DNA of 64,000 nucleotides from Megamerina dolium. Lineage: Eukaryota; Arthropoda; Insecta; Diptera; Megamerinidae. A model generated the notes under the pieces. That model worked only from the letters and a program-made list of their open reading frames with translations. It made no database searches and had not been told where the DNA came from. Position 1 is the first letter of the stretch. Every line of letters starts with the position of its first letter. A program made the translations under genes and the position numbers. The stretch lies in the NCBI GenBank assembly GCA_963854835.1, contig OY978528.1:10076242-10140241 (forward strand), given 5' to 3'. Positions 49,500 to 61,929 of this stretch are shown here, one piece after another.

Positions 49500-50040
49500 T
49501 TTTCATCTATCTTGGAACCAGCATCAACAACTGTAATGATGTCAGCCTGGCGTACGTTAACTCTTGCTAACAGGTGTTATTTTGGGCTGAGTAAGCAATT
49601 GAGTAGTCAAGCCCTCTCTGGAAGATCGAAAATCACACTCTACAAGTCCCTCATTATTCCAGTCCTAACATATGGCGCAGAAGCCTTGACAATTTCCACC
49701 ACCGATGACAGGATGCTTGGAGTTTTCGAGAGAAAATTTCTGCGCAGGATCTTCAGACCTTCCAATGAGATACAACAATGAGCTGTATGAGCTGTATGAG
49801 CTGTACGCTGACATTGACATAGTCAAGCGAATCAAATGTTGAGCGAATAGAAGAAGACGCTCCAGCGAAGGGGACGCAAAAGAAGAGGACAACCAAACCT
49901 CCGTTGGAAGAACCAAGTATTGCGTAACCTGGCGGCGATTGGAATATCCAATTGGTGCCAGCAAGCGAAGAACAGAGAAAACTGGCGTCGCACTATATGT
50001 TCGGCCTAAATCGAACACCGGGTATTATGGCCACATAAGA
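49500..50040 (+). pseudogene. RTE-like non-LTR retrotransposon, reverse transcriptase carboxyl tail and 3' end
   Basis: Frames read FIYLGTSINNCNDVSL, then ANRCYFGLSKQLSSQ, SKITLYKSLIIPVLTYGAEA and MLGVFERKFLRRIFRP, then (another frame) ELYADIDIVKRIKC. This sequence is typical of the post-catalytic part of RTE-like non-LTR reverse transcriptases. There are at least three frameshifts and a threefold GAGCTGTAT slip near 49781-49807. The 3' end after the coding part is CACCGGGTATTATGGCCACATAAGAAG, with an AAG-rich tail. The same TTATGGCCACATAA end occurs at about 53223-53236. The clade name is by recollection of the motif set. Confidence 0.7.
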
Positions 50041-50974
50041 AGAAGAAGAATGCGATTTTGAGAATTGAATAGGCCCAAGTCCATTGAAAAAAAAAATAGC
50101 CGTTGTTGTTGTAGCAGCAAGAATACGGAAATCTTTTGTAAGGGAACAAAGATGAGGCGATGAATGAACCTTGGTCGATCACTTCCGAGTCGAGTGCTTC
50201 CGGAACGTAGATCCGTCCATTCTTGGGAATCAAGAAAAAAATGGTCGCATCAATGAGTGTTTTGTTATAAATGAGCTCTCATACAAAACTAGCGAGAAAC
50301 GCGAGAAACGAACTCGCCAAATAACATCATAAATGCTACACGAGCCACCCTTAGAGGTTTGAAGTGTGTGCGTGTGCGTGTGCGACCCCTAATAATGAGA
50401 TGAAACAACACACTAAAACGACTTTTGTTTTTTTCAACTTCAATGCCATCAGACTAGACTAGATTAGTTGCACGTGGAAGCTCACAAGAATGATACTACA
50501 ATGAGTAAATAATAAATATTACTACTAAACACTTGACTTCTATGTATTGAGTTTGTGAAATATCATACAAAATTTTAGAACATTTCAATATCACAAAATA
50601 TCAATAAAAAAAAAAAAACACAGTATTCAGAAATTATTCTAAACAAATGATCTAAGAAAAATTGGTAATTTTTCTAATAAAACCTGACCCTCAACTCATT
50701 CTAAACGATTCCTAAACGATTTGACTTCATCTACAATACTACTTCAATTAATTTGAAATACAAGAATGATTGTATATACAATACATAGGCATAAACCTGC
50801 CATATGGTGTTCAATAGCGTACAATGATCCCGAAAAAAAAACTATTTGGCAAGATAACAATTAATTTAATATCTAAATTTTGGTTGAGACCTTGTCATTT
50901 TCGCATATACGGAAATTTCCAAATGGTAATCATTTTTATTAATAAAAATTTATACTCTACTCTTTCTCTTTCTA

Positions 50975-51017
<43 letters not shown>

Positions 51018-51945
51018 TTCACCATTTATTTTTCCTACTTTCTTCCTCTCACAGCTACGTTTAGAATTTTACTCCACCTGATATGTTTATATTTTAGTAA
51101 TTCAACAAATAAAAAATAAAAAAAAAAAAAAATAAAAATAAACAACAACAACATTGTAGTAAAAATAATAAATTTTTAGCATTAGTTTTGACCTTGTTAC
51201 TTAAATACAAAAATACACAAAAAAAAAAAATATACATAATATCAAAAAAAAAAAAAAAAAAAAAAAATTTGCGTAGATTTCATAATATTGTACATATGAG
51301 CACAATATCATTTTTTTTTTCTTCTTCTTTTGCTTACGCACTTTTTTTCCTTATTCATTTGTTATCTTTTGCTATTATTAATTAACCCATTGTGATCGAA
51401 TGATCGCTGAAATCATCGTTGACACTTTAAATAAGCAGAAATGAGATTCAAGCATTCAGTATTATTTGAATATGAAATTTAAGTGGGGGGAAAAAAGAAA
51501 ATTCGAACATTAGTCGAATCTGAATATATGAATTTTTGCGCCATAAACTATTTGGGGATAATTGTCCGTGGTGAAAAAGTACCACGGTCTGTTTTTCTCG
51601 CCTTGTTTTGAATAATATTCGACTTTGGATTTGGAGTATAAGGTATCTGCTTTTATTTAAGATTTCTCAATTTTCCGAAGCACACATTCTCAAGTTTTTC
51701 ACCTTCTTCTTCTGTAAGTACACTAGAACTAGAACTAGACTATTTTCCAAATCACAGAAAAAAAAAACTATTCTCGAATTTATTTCATGATAAAGTTTTA
51801 TGCCAATTTATCGCATCAAAAATAAGATTTTTCCTCGAGATGGTTTTTGAAGCAAGTAGGTCTACTTGGTCCTCTACTAAATTATTGGGGGTTTTCTAAA
51901 GACAATTTAGTAACTTTGGTCTTCGACTTTCTTTTCTTTGATTAA
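50041..51945. other. Stretch of simple repeats, no gene
   Basis: (CT)n at about 50978-51012, poly-A near 51119-51131 and 51247-51266, GTGTGCG near 50367-50380, and AT-rich filler. A GTGATCGAATGATCGCTGA patch lies near 51392-51410. Confidence 0.5.
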
Positions 51946-51949
51946 GAAT

Positions 51950-52310
51950 TGACAGAGTTTTGAAATATGTTGGAGAGAATTATCGCAATGAATCTTCTTG
52001 CTCTAAGTACAAAACTCGGTATTAGAACTTGTGTGTATTGATGACTGTTTGAGTCCTTAGAGGTTTAGGGGTATTTTGTGTCACATTTTCAACAATCATC
52101 TAGGGTTAATATGCTTCTTAAAAATAAAATTGGGAGAGTCTCGAAATAGTTTAGAAAAAGTCATCACAACGAATCTTCTTGCTCTAAGTACAAAACTCGA
52201 TATTAGAACTTGTGTGTATTGATGACTGTTTGAGTCCTTAGAGGTTTAGGGGTATTTTGTGTCACATTTTCGATCACCTAGGGTTAATATGCTTTTTAAA
52301 AATAATCGTT
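51950..52310 (+). repeat. 181-bp tandem duplication
   Basis: AATCTTCTTGCTCTAAGTAC begins at 51991 and 52172. Both copies continue nearly identically through ACTTGTGTGTATTGATGACT, AGTCCTTAGAGGTTTAGGGG and TTTTGTGTCACATTTTC to AGGGTTAATATGCTT. The near identity indicates a recent duplication. Confidence 0.92.
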
Positions 52311-52522
52311 ATTGTTGTTGTTGGGATTTGTTGTAAGGTAAATTTTTGGTAGATTAGTTTTTTGATTACGATAAATAATGGGTTGTACATTTCTAATTAA
52401 ATGGTTTTTGGTATGGAAATTTTAGTATGGAAAATTTTCGAAAAATTATTTTATTAAAGATATTTGAAATGAGAAATTTTATTATTGTTTTGATTTTTCA
52501 AGAACCTATGCTAGTTGACTAA

Positions 52523-53400
52523 TACAGGGTGTTTTTTGTAAGCACTTTCAAATTTCAAAAAATTGGCTTTATGCGAAAGATATATGAAATTCGTGTTTGA
52601 ATATGATTTCGGGCATATGGCCACAGGCAGCGGCTGGCTCAAACGTGGCTGGAATCTGGAAACCAAATTTTCGGTTTTTTCTTTTCAAGCAATTGGAGCC
52701 TAATTTCGGTAATAGTTCGTTGAATTCATCCAAAGTTGCTGGTTTATCAGCAGCAGAAACTAGTCATTTCACATATCCCCATAAAAAATGTTCCAGAGGC
52801 GTTCTCATGTCCATTTCCAGAGATTATGATGTCACCAAATGTTTCCTTCCTAACTGCCTCAACCGGGTGGGTCTAGCGCAATCCATGTTGAATTCATCGC
52901 AAGTCAACTCACTGGCTGTCATGTAGTTTGATCTAAGCGCTATGTGATGATACCTCTATTTGTTAATGAGGGGTAGTCATGTAGCTTGCTATGCTTACCA
53001 TGTGATGGCGCCTTCATTATTATTAATGATGGGGGCCCTCCACGTGGCGACCACCGGGCAACGTCCTCCTGGCACCCGCTGGGAGGCGGCTGAAGTGAGT
53101 GGCGAAAATCTCCTCGGTTAGAGGTTGTGCGTTGGGTTTGAGACCCGCCACATAAAAAACCTAACCTGCCCAGTGAATAATGTAAAAATGCCTCGGAAAC
53201 GGACTACCTCGATATTCGGTTGTTATGGCCACATAACTAAGTAAGTATGGCATGTTGCTCCATCTTTGCTGGAATGACATCTCTTTCACATTCATACCAC
53301 ACAATTGGGCAATCAAACCGACAGTTATTATGGTTCTGCGGCGGGTTTTGTGGCATCGGTAGCCAGATTTTATCAATTTTGGTGTATTTGCAAGTGAAAC
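52523..53400 (-). mobile_element. Tc1/mariner-type transposon relic (minus strand), interrupted by another insertion
   Basis: The left end TA/CAGGGTGTTTTTTGTAAGCA (52523 onwards) looks like a terminal repeat with TA target duplication. On the minus strand, 53300-53250 reads FQQ then, after a one-base slip, DGATCH: the second-Asp region of DD(E/D) transposases. Then 52870-52600 reads ETFGDIIISGNGHEN, FLWGYVK, SAADKPATLDE, RNRKFGFQIPATFEP and GHMPEII, the usual order to the carboxyl end in this group. Between the two parts lies foreign sequence (52870-53245). The third acidic residue region is deleted between GNGHEN and FLWGYVK. The right end was not located. Confidence 0.65.
52870..53245 (+). 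mobile_element. Non-autonomous retroelement (RTE-tailed, SINE-like) nested in the transposon
   Basis: This is GC-richer than its surroundings and splits the transposase relic. It ends in TATTCGGTTGTTATGGCCAC then ATAACTAAGTAAGTA, matching the 3' end of the RTE-like copy at 50.0 kb (TATTATGGCCACATAAG). GGTTTGAGACC at 53135-53145 fits a pol III B box or tRNA T-loop (7-nt loop TTTGAGA in a GGG/CCC stem), and GGCTGAAGTGAGTGGCG (53088-53104) is a loose A-box. It may be a tRNA-related SINE using the RTE tail, or an internally deleted RTE whose 5' region joins its 3' end. An internal imperfect duplication (CATGTAG...TGTGATG) lies at 52920-53030. Confidence 0.5.
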
Positions 53401-55005
53401 ATTTTAATTTAACAGGTATTTTGTGTTAATAGACCACTATTGAAAAGAATATCAACTTTTTTTGTTGTTTCTTATGATGTGTCATATATTTTTGGAATTT
53501 TATTAGAGTGTACTGTAGTGCATATTTCTAATTTTCAAGTTGTTGTTGCCATTTCAAATCTTTTTTTGTATAATATCCAAGGAATTTAAAGATTTTTTAC
53601 CAAAAATCTATAAGAAAATTAGAAAAATTATACTACAGCGTAATTTCTATATATTTTCTAGAATAAAAATGATTAAAAAACTGAGTTTTTGGCACTAAAA
53701 AAATTATAAAAATTTTCCATTTTAAAATTTCATTTAGTGTCGAATTTGTAGGAAAACCAAAAATAAATGTTGCATATCAAAAGTCGAATTTCAAAAATTT
53801 CTATCTCATAGCCAAGTGATATTTTCAATCCTTTACAAACTAAAAAAAAAAATAAAACACAATTATAATTTTTAGAATTTATTTCTAGAACATTTTACCA
53901 TATGATCATAATTATATATACATATACATAATGATCATTTCATTTAATTTAATTTTGTGCTTCAACATAAAAGCAGATAACAACTTTTTCTTCTTCTTCT
54001 TCTTCTTCTTCTTGTTCAGCTACTTGTCATGACTTTAGTCAAGAATTTTCTTTTCATTTCTAAATAATGCAAGCATGAAAAAGAAAATTCCACTTTCCAA
54101 GATCATGATCATGATGACGATGACGACGACGACGACGACAATAGCAACACCGAACCTTACACAACAACAAAAAAGTTAAAGTGGAAGAAATGCCTCAAAA
54201 AAAAAAATAGAAGAATAACAAGAAAATGATGAAAATTCCATTTGTCTCTCTGTCTCTCTCTGTCTCTCTCTCTCTTTCTCTTGCACTTCAAAGCACCAGC
54301 ATGAAAGTTCGATAAACCATATACACACACATACATGCATACATGTGACGTAAGTACAATTGTAATGAAGAGATGGGCATATCATACTACACAAGTATCA
54401 TACTTATAAATACAACAAGAAATGAAAATGTTCTTGAACTCGTTTTCCGTTTTCATACATACATACATAGTTACAGACGCTCATATAAGTTTGTATATAG
54501 AAATGTACACAATACATACACATATGCATTCACATATAAGATAGACAAAAATAATATTATCACAACAACACGAACGACATTATTATCATGTAATTTTCCA
54601 GACATTGAAAAATCTGTTCAGCTACATATTTAGTCGGTGAAATGAGGGAGGCAAAAAATGCTAGTATGAGGTGGAGGCAAGAAAGTTGTGATATTTGTTA
54701 GAATTTTCTCCAATTTCATCGATTTTAAAAATCAGAAATGAGGAATGACTCCAAGAAAATTATAATGAAAAAATTTTACTCTCTTAAAAACCTCCTAAAA
54801 GGCTCCTAATTATGTTCATATAAATCTGAAGCAGCAGAATCGGCTCTTGACCTTTCAGGAAAAAGTTTCATTTTACATCAAAAATATCCAATCATATGTA
54901 ACAGAATGTGAAAATATATACATATACATAGAATATCATATAAAAAGTTCATCCTAAATTCATCTTAAATTCATCATAAATAAATGTAATGCTGAATTTA
55001 TAGTT
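53401..55005. other. AT-rich stretch with simple repeats, no gene
   Basis: (TTC)n near 53988-54013, (GAC)n near 54113-54138, (TC)n near 54245-54282, ACATACATA runs. No exon or element ends were recognised. Confidence 0.5.
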
Positions 55006-55009
55006 CAAT

Positions 55010-55440
55010 CGAGCTGAAAATTGATACATGAGATTATTTTCACGAAAATCCATATGAATGAGTGAAATCCGATGAAAACCACGCTTATTTACCATACCAA
55101 ATCATATTTCCAAGTGTATATTTTCACATTTTGTGTAAAAAAATATGAAGTTATTTCACAAAAAATTTGGTGTACGAAGTTATTTTTACCACAAAATTAC
55201 GATATCCGAAAATGAGCCTAATCGAATGAAAACCACGCCTACCTCCCATACAAAAATATGTTTTCAAATGCATATTTCTACACTTTAGGCATGATAATAT
55301 GAATGTAACAAGCTGTAGCTTGATGGATAGTATTATTTTTTACAAGCTAAGAAACACATTCAAAAATTGGACGAATCGGGGAAAAACCACGCCTATCTCG
55401 CATACAACATATATGATTTCACATGTATTTGATCGTAATT
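55010..55440 (+). repeat. Tandem array, family A (~155 bp unit)
   Basis: Units carry GAAAACCACGCNTA then CNTCCCATACAAAAATATG (near 55075, 55232 and 55385), then TTTTCACATTTTGTG and AAATATGAAGTTAT. Orientation is as at 6.3-7.5 kb. Confidence 0.75.
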
Positions 55441-58400
55441 TTCACGAGACTTTGATCTATTGAAGCAGTCTGAAGTATTATTCTCAACTCAAACTATTAG
55501 AGTTTCGAGAATGTGGGTAAAAACTTGACCGCCCACTATCTCTTATATGAATATCTGAATATTTTCAAGAACCGGATATCTAGGCCCCAAATTACCAGCA
55601 CTGTCTGACTAGGTCGCCAAATGGTTTTATTGAAAACTCACTCCAAATGAGCAAGTTTATACGTTTGCTTTCAAAAAAGGACGCTCCGCTCTGGACAGTC
55701 CGATCAAGAAATGGGCCCATAGTGATACCTTACCTAAGTTAACCGCCCTTGAAAAAGAAGCCCTAATATTTTTTAAGAACAAACTGAAAATCTGATTTGT
55801 TTCTTCTTTGAAAAAATCATTTCTTGTTAGATTCGAAAGGTTAACTGGGTAAATTCGTCTTCAACAACACTGTGTTGCATGCATACTCGCATGTTTTGTG
55901 GGGGCGCTTTTGTGAATACATAAAATGATTATGCAGTGATCGAGCGTTCACTTCAATAAACAATGCGCTACAAACATATCTTTTTTTTTTTTTTTAATAC
56001 ACAGAATGTGATTGTGTTTCTGTTTTCATTTTTTTGTTGTATTTGTTTTTTTCTCTTTTTTTTATGTTTGGATCATTGTACGCTGCGTTCAATGATCTTC
56101 ATATGTATGCATTTATTTAAATGCAACATACTCACACATATACGATACATATATCATAGTATTGTATTGCTTCAACAGCAGCAACAGCAAAAGTAAGATC
56201 ATCGCCATAGTGATCATAATGTGATGCGGGGAGGTGGGGAAATTGAAAAAACTAAGCCAGAGTAGAGAAAATAATTGTCTGTGGTTGGATTGGTATTTCC
56301 AAACAACTCATACTTGTATCCGAATAATAGAAAAACGAATGGTACGGATGGTGAGAAGCAGAAAAATAACAAACAGAAAAAAAAACAAGATCTTTAGTGA
56401 TCCTCGACATTGAAAATATGATCAACAGCAGCAACAACAAGAAGAACTATAAAATAAATAAAATGCAACGAGAGCGTTAATGATTATAATTTTCTATTTT
56501 TCTTTCTATGGCTTAGTTACGTTTTTTGATATCATTTTACTGATCATGGTGAGCATGGTCATGATCATGATCATCATTATGACTGTTTACTTACGTATCA
56601 GATGGTTGGCTGAATATTGTTGCCACTTGATTGTTATTTGTTATCGTTATCATCATCATTACCATCATCATCATCATCATTTTGATGATTTCATGATCAT
56701 TATCATAGAGTGATCGTGTCACATAGCCAGTTTTGTATACGTGTGAGTATTGGTGGTGCAACAATTTGAAGTTCAAAGCCATTGTTCGATGGCGGTTAAT
56801 GATCGTACACAACAGAAAACACAAATAGTAGTATAAAAATACGTAAAAAATACATTCAATTCAATTGTTTCGTATCGATCGTTCACTGATCGTTTATTGT
56901 ATTGATGTAGGTTCAATTTTTTTCTATTATAAGCATGTACGATCAGCAAGGGGCACGATTATTCATGGTTTTATTTTTCTTTCATTTTTTTTTTTTTTCC
57001 ATTTCATTTTATTATATCTATGATTTTATAGTATTTTTGTATTTTTTATTTTTTTTTGTATTCAATAAGAAAGTATCTACTACGTGTATGTTGCACTAGC
57101 ACTAGCATTAGCAGTGAAGAAGGGTCTTTAACCCTTTATATACTTGTATATAAATGCTTATATGTATATATATATATATATATACCATACATTGTATATG
57201 GTTTCGAGTATGGTATGGTCTTCATCATCGACTAGTTCATATATGAATAATATTTACTACTACGAAGCCGCCGTCGCTGCCGTCGTTCAATGCACTATGA
57301 ACATTGGTGTGAGCATGAGTGCAATAAGAAATCAAGATTTCTACAATTTATTCTCTATACTACATACTTCTTCATCATCAATTTATCCGTTTACGTGCTT
57401 CTTCGTTTACTTTATGTATTCTCCGTTTGGCATTTGTTTTTCTACTTTAGAACGTGCAATGTAACTTTTGTGCTGCGTGAGGTTTTCGTATTGGGCTTTT
57501 CTATTGAGAATCTACTCTGTCTGTATCTCTGTATGTATGTATGTGTAAGTCTTTTGGTGTATTTGCTATCTCTTTCTATTTGCAATAAGTAATTGTTGTA
57601 AGTAACTCGTTGCATATTGCATATTTACAGTTTTACTATATAACTGTAGTTTATGTTGTTGTTGTTGTTGTTGTTGTGGTTGTGCAAAAAAGGGTTATAA
57701 CAATAATGGGTTCGTTGTTCGTATGTACGATCGTTCATTGGCTCGACACAAATGATGGTGATCATAATGATCATGACGGTGATGGTGATGATGATTTTGA
57801 TTTGATTGCAGCTAAATACTGCAACAACAACAACAACTACTACTACTATATATGTATTAGCAAGCAAGCAAGAGACCAGACCAACATCGATCAACAACAT
57901 TGTAATCGTTCGATTGATCGTCAGTCAGTCAAATAGGCAGATAGGCAGGCAGGCAGACACTCAGTCAATTGAGTTGAGTCAAGTTGAGCTGCATTGTGTT
58001 TGAGATGATGCCAATGATCTGTGAAGTTTGTTGCAATTATTATTGTTGTTGTTGTTGTTGTTGTTGTATGATAAGGAAAATGTTTTTCTTTTTCCCATAT
58101 GTAATTTATTGACTTTTGCAGGTTGATTTGTTTGATCAGCTTATTAACTGAAAGACTTCTTGTTATTGTAACACGTGCTTGCCGCTTCTACACACACACA
58201 CTAGGTAGTTTACACATACAACAAGATATTTAGATCATATTTACCAGATCAATAATCTTGTTATCTTGCTTGATTAATCTCGATCAATCGTTCGAATTGA
58301 TTGCACTCATTTGTTGACACATTTATCTATTGTTAATGTTACTGTGACTATTATTCTGTTGATCTAATTATTCAATTATCTAGCTACTCTACCCAAAATT

Positions 58401-58450
58401 TTAAAACATTGCATTTGTAAAAAAAAACTACATATTTTTGCGAAAATTTT
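55441..58450. other. Stretch with GATC-rich and GTT/ATG repeats, no gene
   Basis: 55,480-55,800 has more balanced composition and may be a degraded element (TCTGGACAGTCCGATCAAG), but no domain was recognised. From 56.0 kb the sequence is rich in GATC/ATCATGATC and (ATC)n (near 56640-56700), (GTT)n near 57651-57675 and 58040-58067, and (GCAG) near 57940-57957. An ecdysone-response-like site is annotated separately at 57285. Confidence 0.45.
57283..57298. promoter_or_regulatory. Ecdysone response element-like sequence (hsp27-type core)
   Basis: GTTCAATGCACT at 57285-57296 equals, as I remember it, the 12-bp core of the Drosophila hsp27 EcRE: an imperfect inverted repeat of receptor half-sites spaced by one base (GTTCA-A-TGCAC). 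Only the outer G of the first half-site differs (CGTTCA). It lies upstream of E75A in a gene directly induced by ecdysone, but a single short match in 64 kb can occur by chance. Confidence 0.35.
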
Positions 58451-59610
58451 TGAAATTTGTATAGAAATTGGTAATATTTTCAATCAAATCATTCCAAAAT
58501 TCAGAACGTCGTATTCTTTCATCAATATAATATCCTATACAAAATTTAAAGTCATTCTACATCACACGCGATCATAAATCGATATACTTGTCATAGAAAA
58601 TGATCATTTTTGAATTAAAAATCATAAAATTTCTATGGAAAGTACCAATATTTTTCAACATACTATTCTGAAACTTTATAAATAACGGTTTTTCACTGAA
58701 ATCATACTCCGCACAATGTTTGAAGCGATTCCATTTATAAATTAATATACTTTTCATAGAAAATTTGCATTTTTTGAACAAAAAAATCTACGAAAATATT
58801 TGGAAAGCAACAATATTTCTTGAAATATTATTTTGCAACATCATAAACAAGGTTTTTTGACATAAATCGTACTCCACACAAAATTTGAAATCATTTTGTT
58901 TCTAAATAAATATACTTCTTATACAAAATGTGCATTTTTTGAACAAAAAATCAACAAAAATATATGAAATGCAACAATATTTCTCAATGTATTATTCTAC
59001 AACTTTATGAACAACGTTTTTTGACAAAAGTCATACTCCGTACAAAATTTGAAATCATTTTTTTTCTAAATAAATATACTTCACATACAAAATGTGCATT
59101 TTTGAAATAAAAATCAATAAATTTATATGAAAGGTATAACTATTTTTCATCACATCATTATGAAAGTTCAGAAATCGGGTTTTCACACCAAAATAGTATT
59201 TTAAACAAAATTTGAAGTCAATAGTTTAATAAATAAATATAGTGTCCATATAAAATTTCAATTTTTTAACAAAAAAAAAAAAAAACATAGAAATTTCCAT
59301 GAAAGCATCCAATATTTTTGAATTTATGAATCTACAATTTAGTGCATCTTAATTTTTTTTCGCTAATGTAGTAGTTTAAGTAAAATTTAATGATATTATG
59401 TTCATAAATGAATATAAAATCGTCTAATTTGTATGGAAGGTACCAATGTTTTGCTGTACATTATTCTGAAATTTTGTGAATCTAATTTTTTCAACAATTT
59501 ATCACTTCACACAAACTTTGAATGTATTGCGTACATAAATAATTATAGCATTCATACAAAATGTATATTTCACTATACCATAATTGAGAAATTCTCACAA
59601 ATTGATATAT
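58450..59610 (+). repeat. ~163-bp tandem array, about seven units
   Basis: The core AATATACTTNTCATACAAAATNTGCATTTTT recurs near 58580, 58745, 58909, 59072, 59235, (59409) and 59540, with periods of 163-165 bp for most. Between cores are GAAAGNACCAATATTTTTC, ATTATTCTGAAACTTTATGAA, and TACTCCGCACAAAATTTGAA. This is distinct from families A and B in most positions. Confidence 0.8.
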
Positions 59611-61685
59611 TTTAAGCATAAATACACTTTCTTTTCGAACAAGGTAATCTTCTATTTAGCAAGCAGCATGCTTTGTGATTCATTTGCTGAATTATGATTA
59701 TCAGTTTGCTGAGCTCTTGCTGATATTAAACATTAAATGTCATATAGAAATAACGATTAAATGCTCGTGCAAATGTTTTATTGTCCTCTATCTTGCTCTA
59801 TTAAATATTATTGTAGTTTTCTTTAACAAATGATGGTGGTGATTGTTTTTAATGAAAGTGATCTTTTCACCCCCCAATGTGAGTGAGTAATCTTGCTTAT
59901 TGCTTATTGCTTTGCGTGATGAGCAGGTGATAACATTTGCCATTAAGAAAAAGAACCAACAAAAATCACAGAATCAGTCTTAGTAACAAAATAATACTCT
60001 TCTTTTAGTTATTAAGAAGATTTTAATCGATCGATCGATTTGGAAGGAAGCTTTCTAAAAGAAGAAAAAAATCGCCTACTTTAAAATTGGGAATAAGAGC
60101 AGAGCGAAAATTCACGGTCTCCCAATGTTGAAAAGTAATTTAAATGATTGTATATTCAAAAGGAGTTCGAGAGAGTAGTGATGTATGATCGGTAAAAGGA
60201 ATTCGCTCAAGTGGCGATGCGATAAATGATAAAAAAAATATATCAAGCAGAAAGCTAGCTACAGAGAACAAACAACTAAATTACAATTCGTGCGAAAGTG
60301 AATGACCTCTATTAACCGCCATTAAAATGGAAACAACAACAACAACAACAACAACAACAAGACCACAAAAGACAAACGATCAACGATCATGCAAACCATA
60401 AGAATGACTCGAAAAGACGATGAAAATGGAATAAAGACAAAAAAAAAACTAAGAATTTCGCGTTCTGCTTAACTCACAAACTCATACTAAGAGGAAAAAG
60501 AGAGATACAAAAAAAAAACGGAGAACCCTTGTTCGTTCATTGTCCCTCACTTTCTTCTGGTTAAATTGTTTTGCTGAGTAGAATTCATAATTACAAGAAC
60601 AACAACAACAATATATCGACCAAACAACCAAACAACCAATAAAGCTACCCAACAAACAAGCAACAATAAATGATAGTAGTAACAAGTGATTTTAATTTTA
60701 ATTTTTTTTGTTGTTGCTATACGAGTAGGTGAAGCTAAGACAATAAAAATAAAAATTTTGTTTAAAATGTGTCGACCATTCAGTCAGTTAGCTAACAAGC
60801 AAGCCAGCCAGCCAGCCAGCCAGGTTGGCCAGTCATCGACTATAATAGAGTAGAGTAGAGTAGAGCTACAAAAGTAAATGAAGTAATATAGAAATAAAAG
60901 GAATTTGAAGAAACCTGTTAGCGTTTTGTTGGTCGCTTGGACAGTTGGTGATTGTTATAAATTTTGTTTGTTTGTTTTTTCCTTTTTTTTTTTTTTTCTC
61001 TCATTCCTGTTTAATATAGTTTTGGGCCCAAAACCAGAGCTCTAAAGAGTTATTGTACGCATTTAGCATATTCGATTCTTATAGACAGAGTGGATAGAGA
61101 GGGTCTGGAGAGAAGAAAATAAATAGATAATAAACGCACAAAAATGACACTCGAGAATTTAATGAGACACAAATTTAGTTTAATGTTCATTTCAGACAAT
61201 AATTATAGTATGTATATTTACATTTGACTTGTTTTTTTTTGTTTGCTTTTTTTTTTTTTTTTTTTTTTGTTTTGCTCTATTTTGGGTAAGTCCCAGATTT
61301 AATGGTATGGGAACAAGTACCAGCTTCATAAAATATTGTTAGTTATTGTTGCTGATGTGCTAAGGCTAATGATGATAATGATGATAATGATGATAATTAT
61401 GATGCCGATGAGATAAGAAATATTATTTTCGAAAGTGAGAAGATACAAACAGGTGTTTTATTTTATACTAAAGCGTGTTAAATACATACAATTTTTTTTT
61501 TTTTTTGTATGAATATTATAATTTTAGAGAGCGCGAACTCGTTATCAGTTATTATGTAAGTCATATTAGTGATTTATAAGTATGAGCGTGATTTTTTGTT
61601 GTATTTTTTTTTTATAAATGACTTCATTATTTCAATAAATAATCAGAATTTAATTCAAAATTGTCTCAAAGGAACAGCGAAACAT
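59611..61685. other. Stretch with simple repeats, no gene
   Basis: ATCGATCGATCGATT near 60028, (CAA)n near 60332-60360, AGCCAGCC repeats near 60802-60822, GAGTA repeats near 60848-60865, poly-T near 60985-60998 and 61248-61268, and a GATGATAAT repeat near 61370-61400. No gene. Confidence 0.5.
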
Positions 61686-61689
61686 AGTA

Positions 61690-61900
61690 ATTTTATCCTT
61701 CAACACTTTTTCTAAATATACTTAACCTCTATATCGATCCCTTAGAGGGACTCACATTTAAAAGTGATATTTATGTGAAAATAATTCGCACCGCTTCCAG
61801 GGTGATTGTAGAAGGGGTAAGCATAGGATTCACCTTCATGAAAATACTTACTTCCTATGTTTATTTTTTAGGAAACGTTTTCTACTTACGGAACTTAAAA
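61690..61900 (+). repeat. Isolated family B unit
   Basis: AAATATACTTAACCTCTATA, TCGATCCCTTAGAGGGACTC, AAAAGTGATATTTATGTGAAA and CCAGGGTGATTGTAGAAGGG follow the order of family B units at 36.1-36.6 kb. Confidence 0.55.
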
Positions 61901-61929
61901 TCATTTTGAAATTTAACGCCAATTGATTG

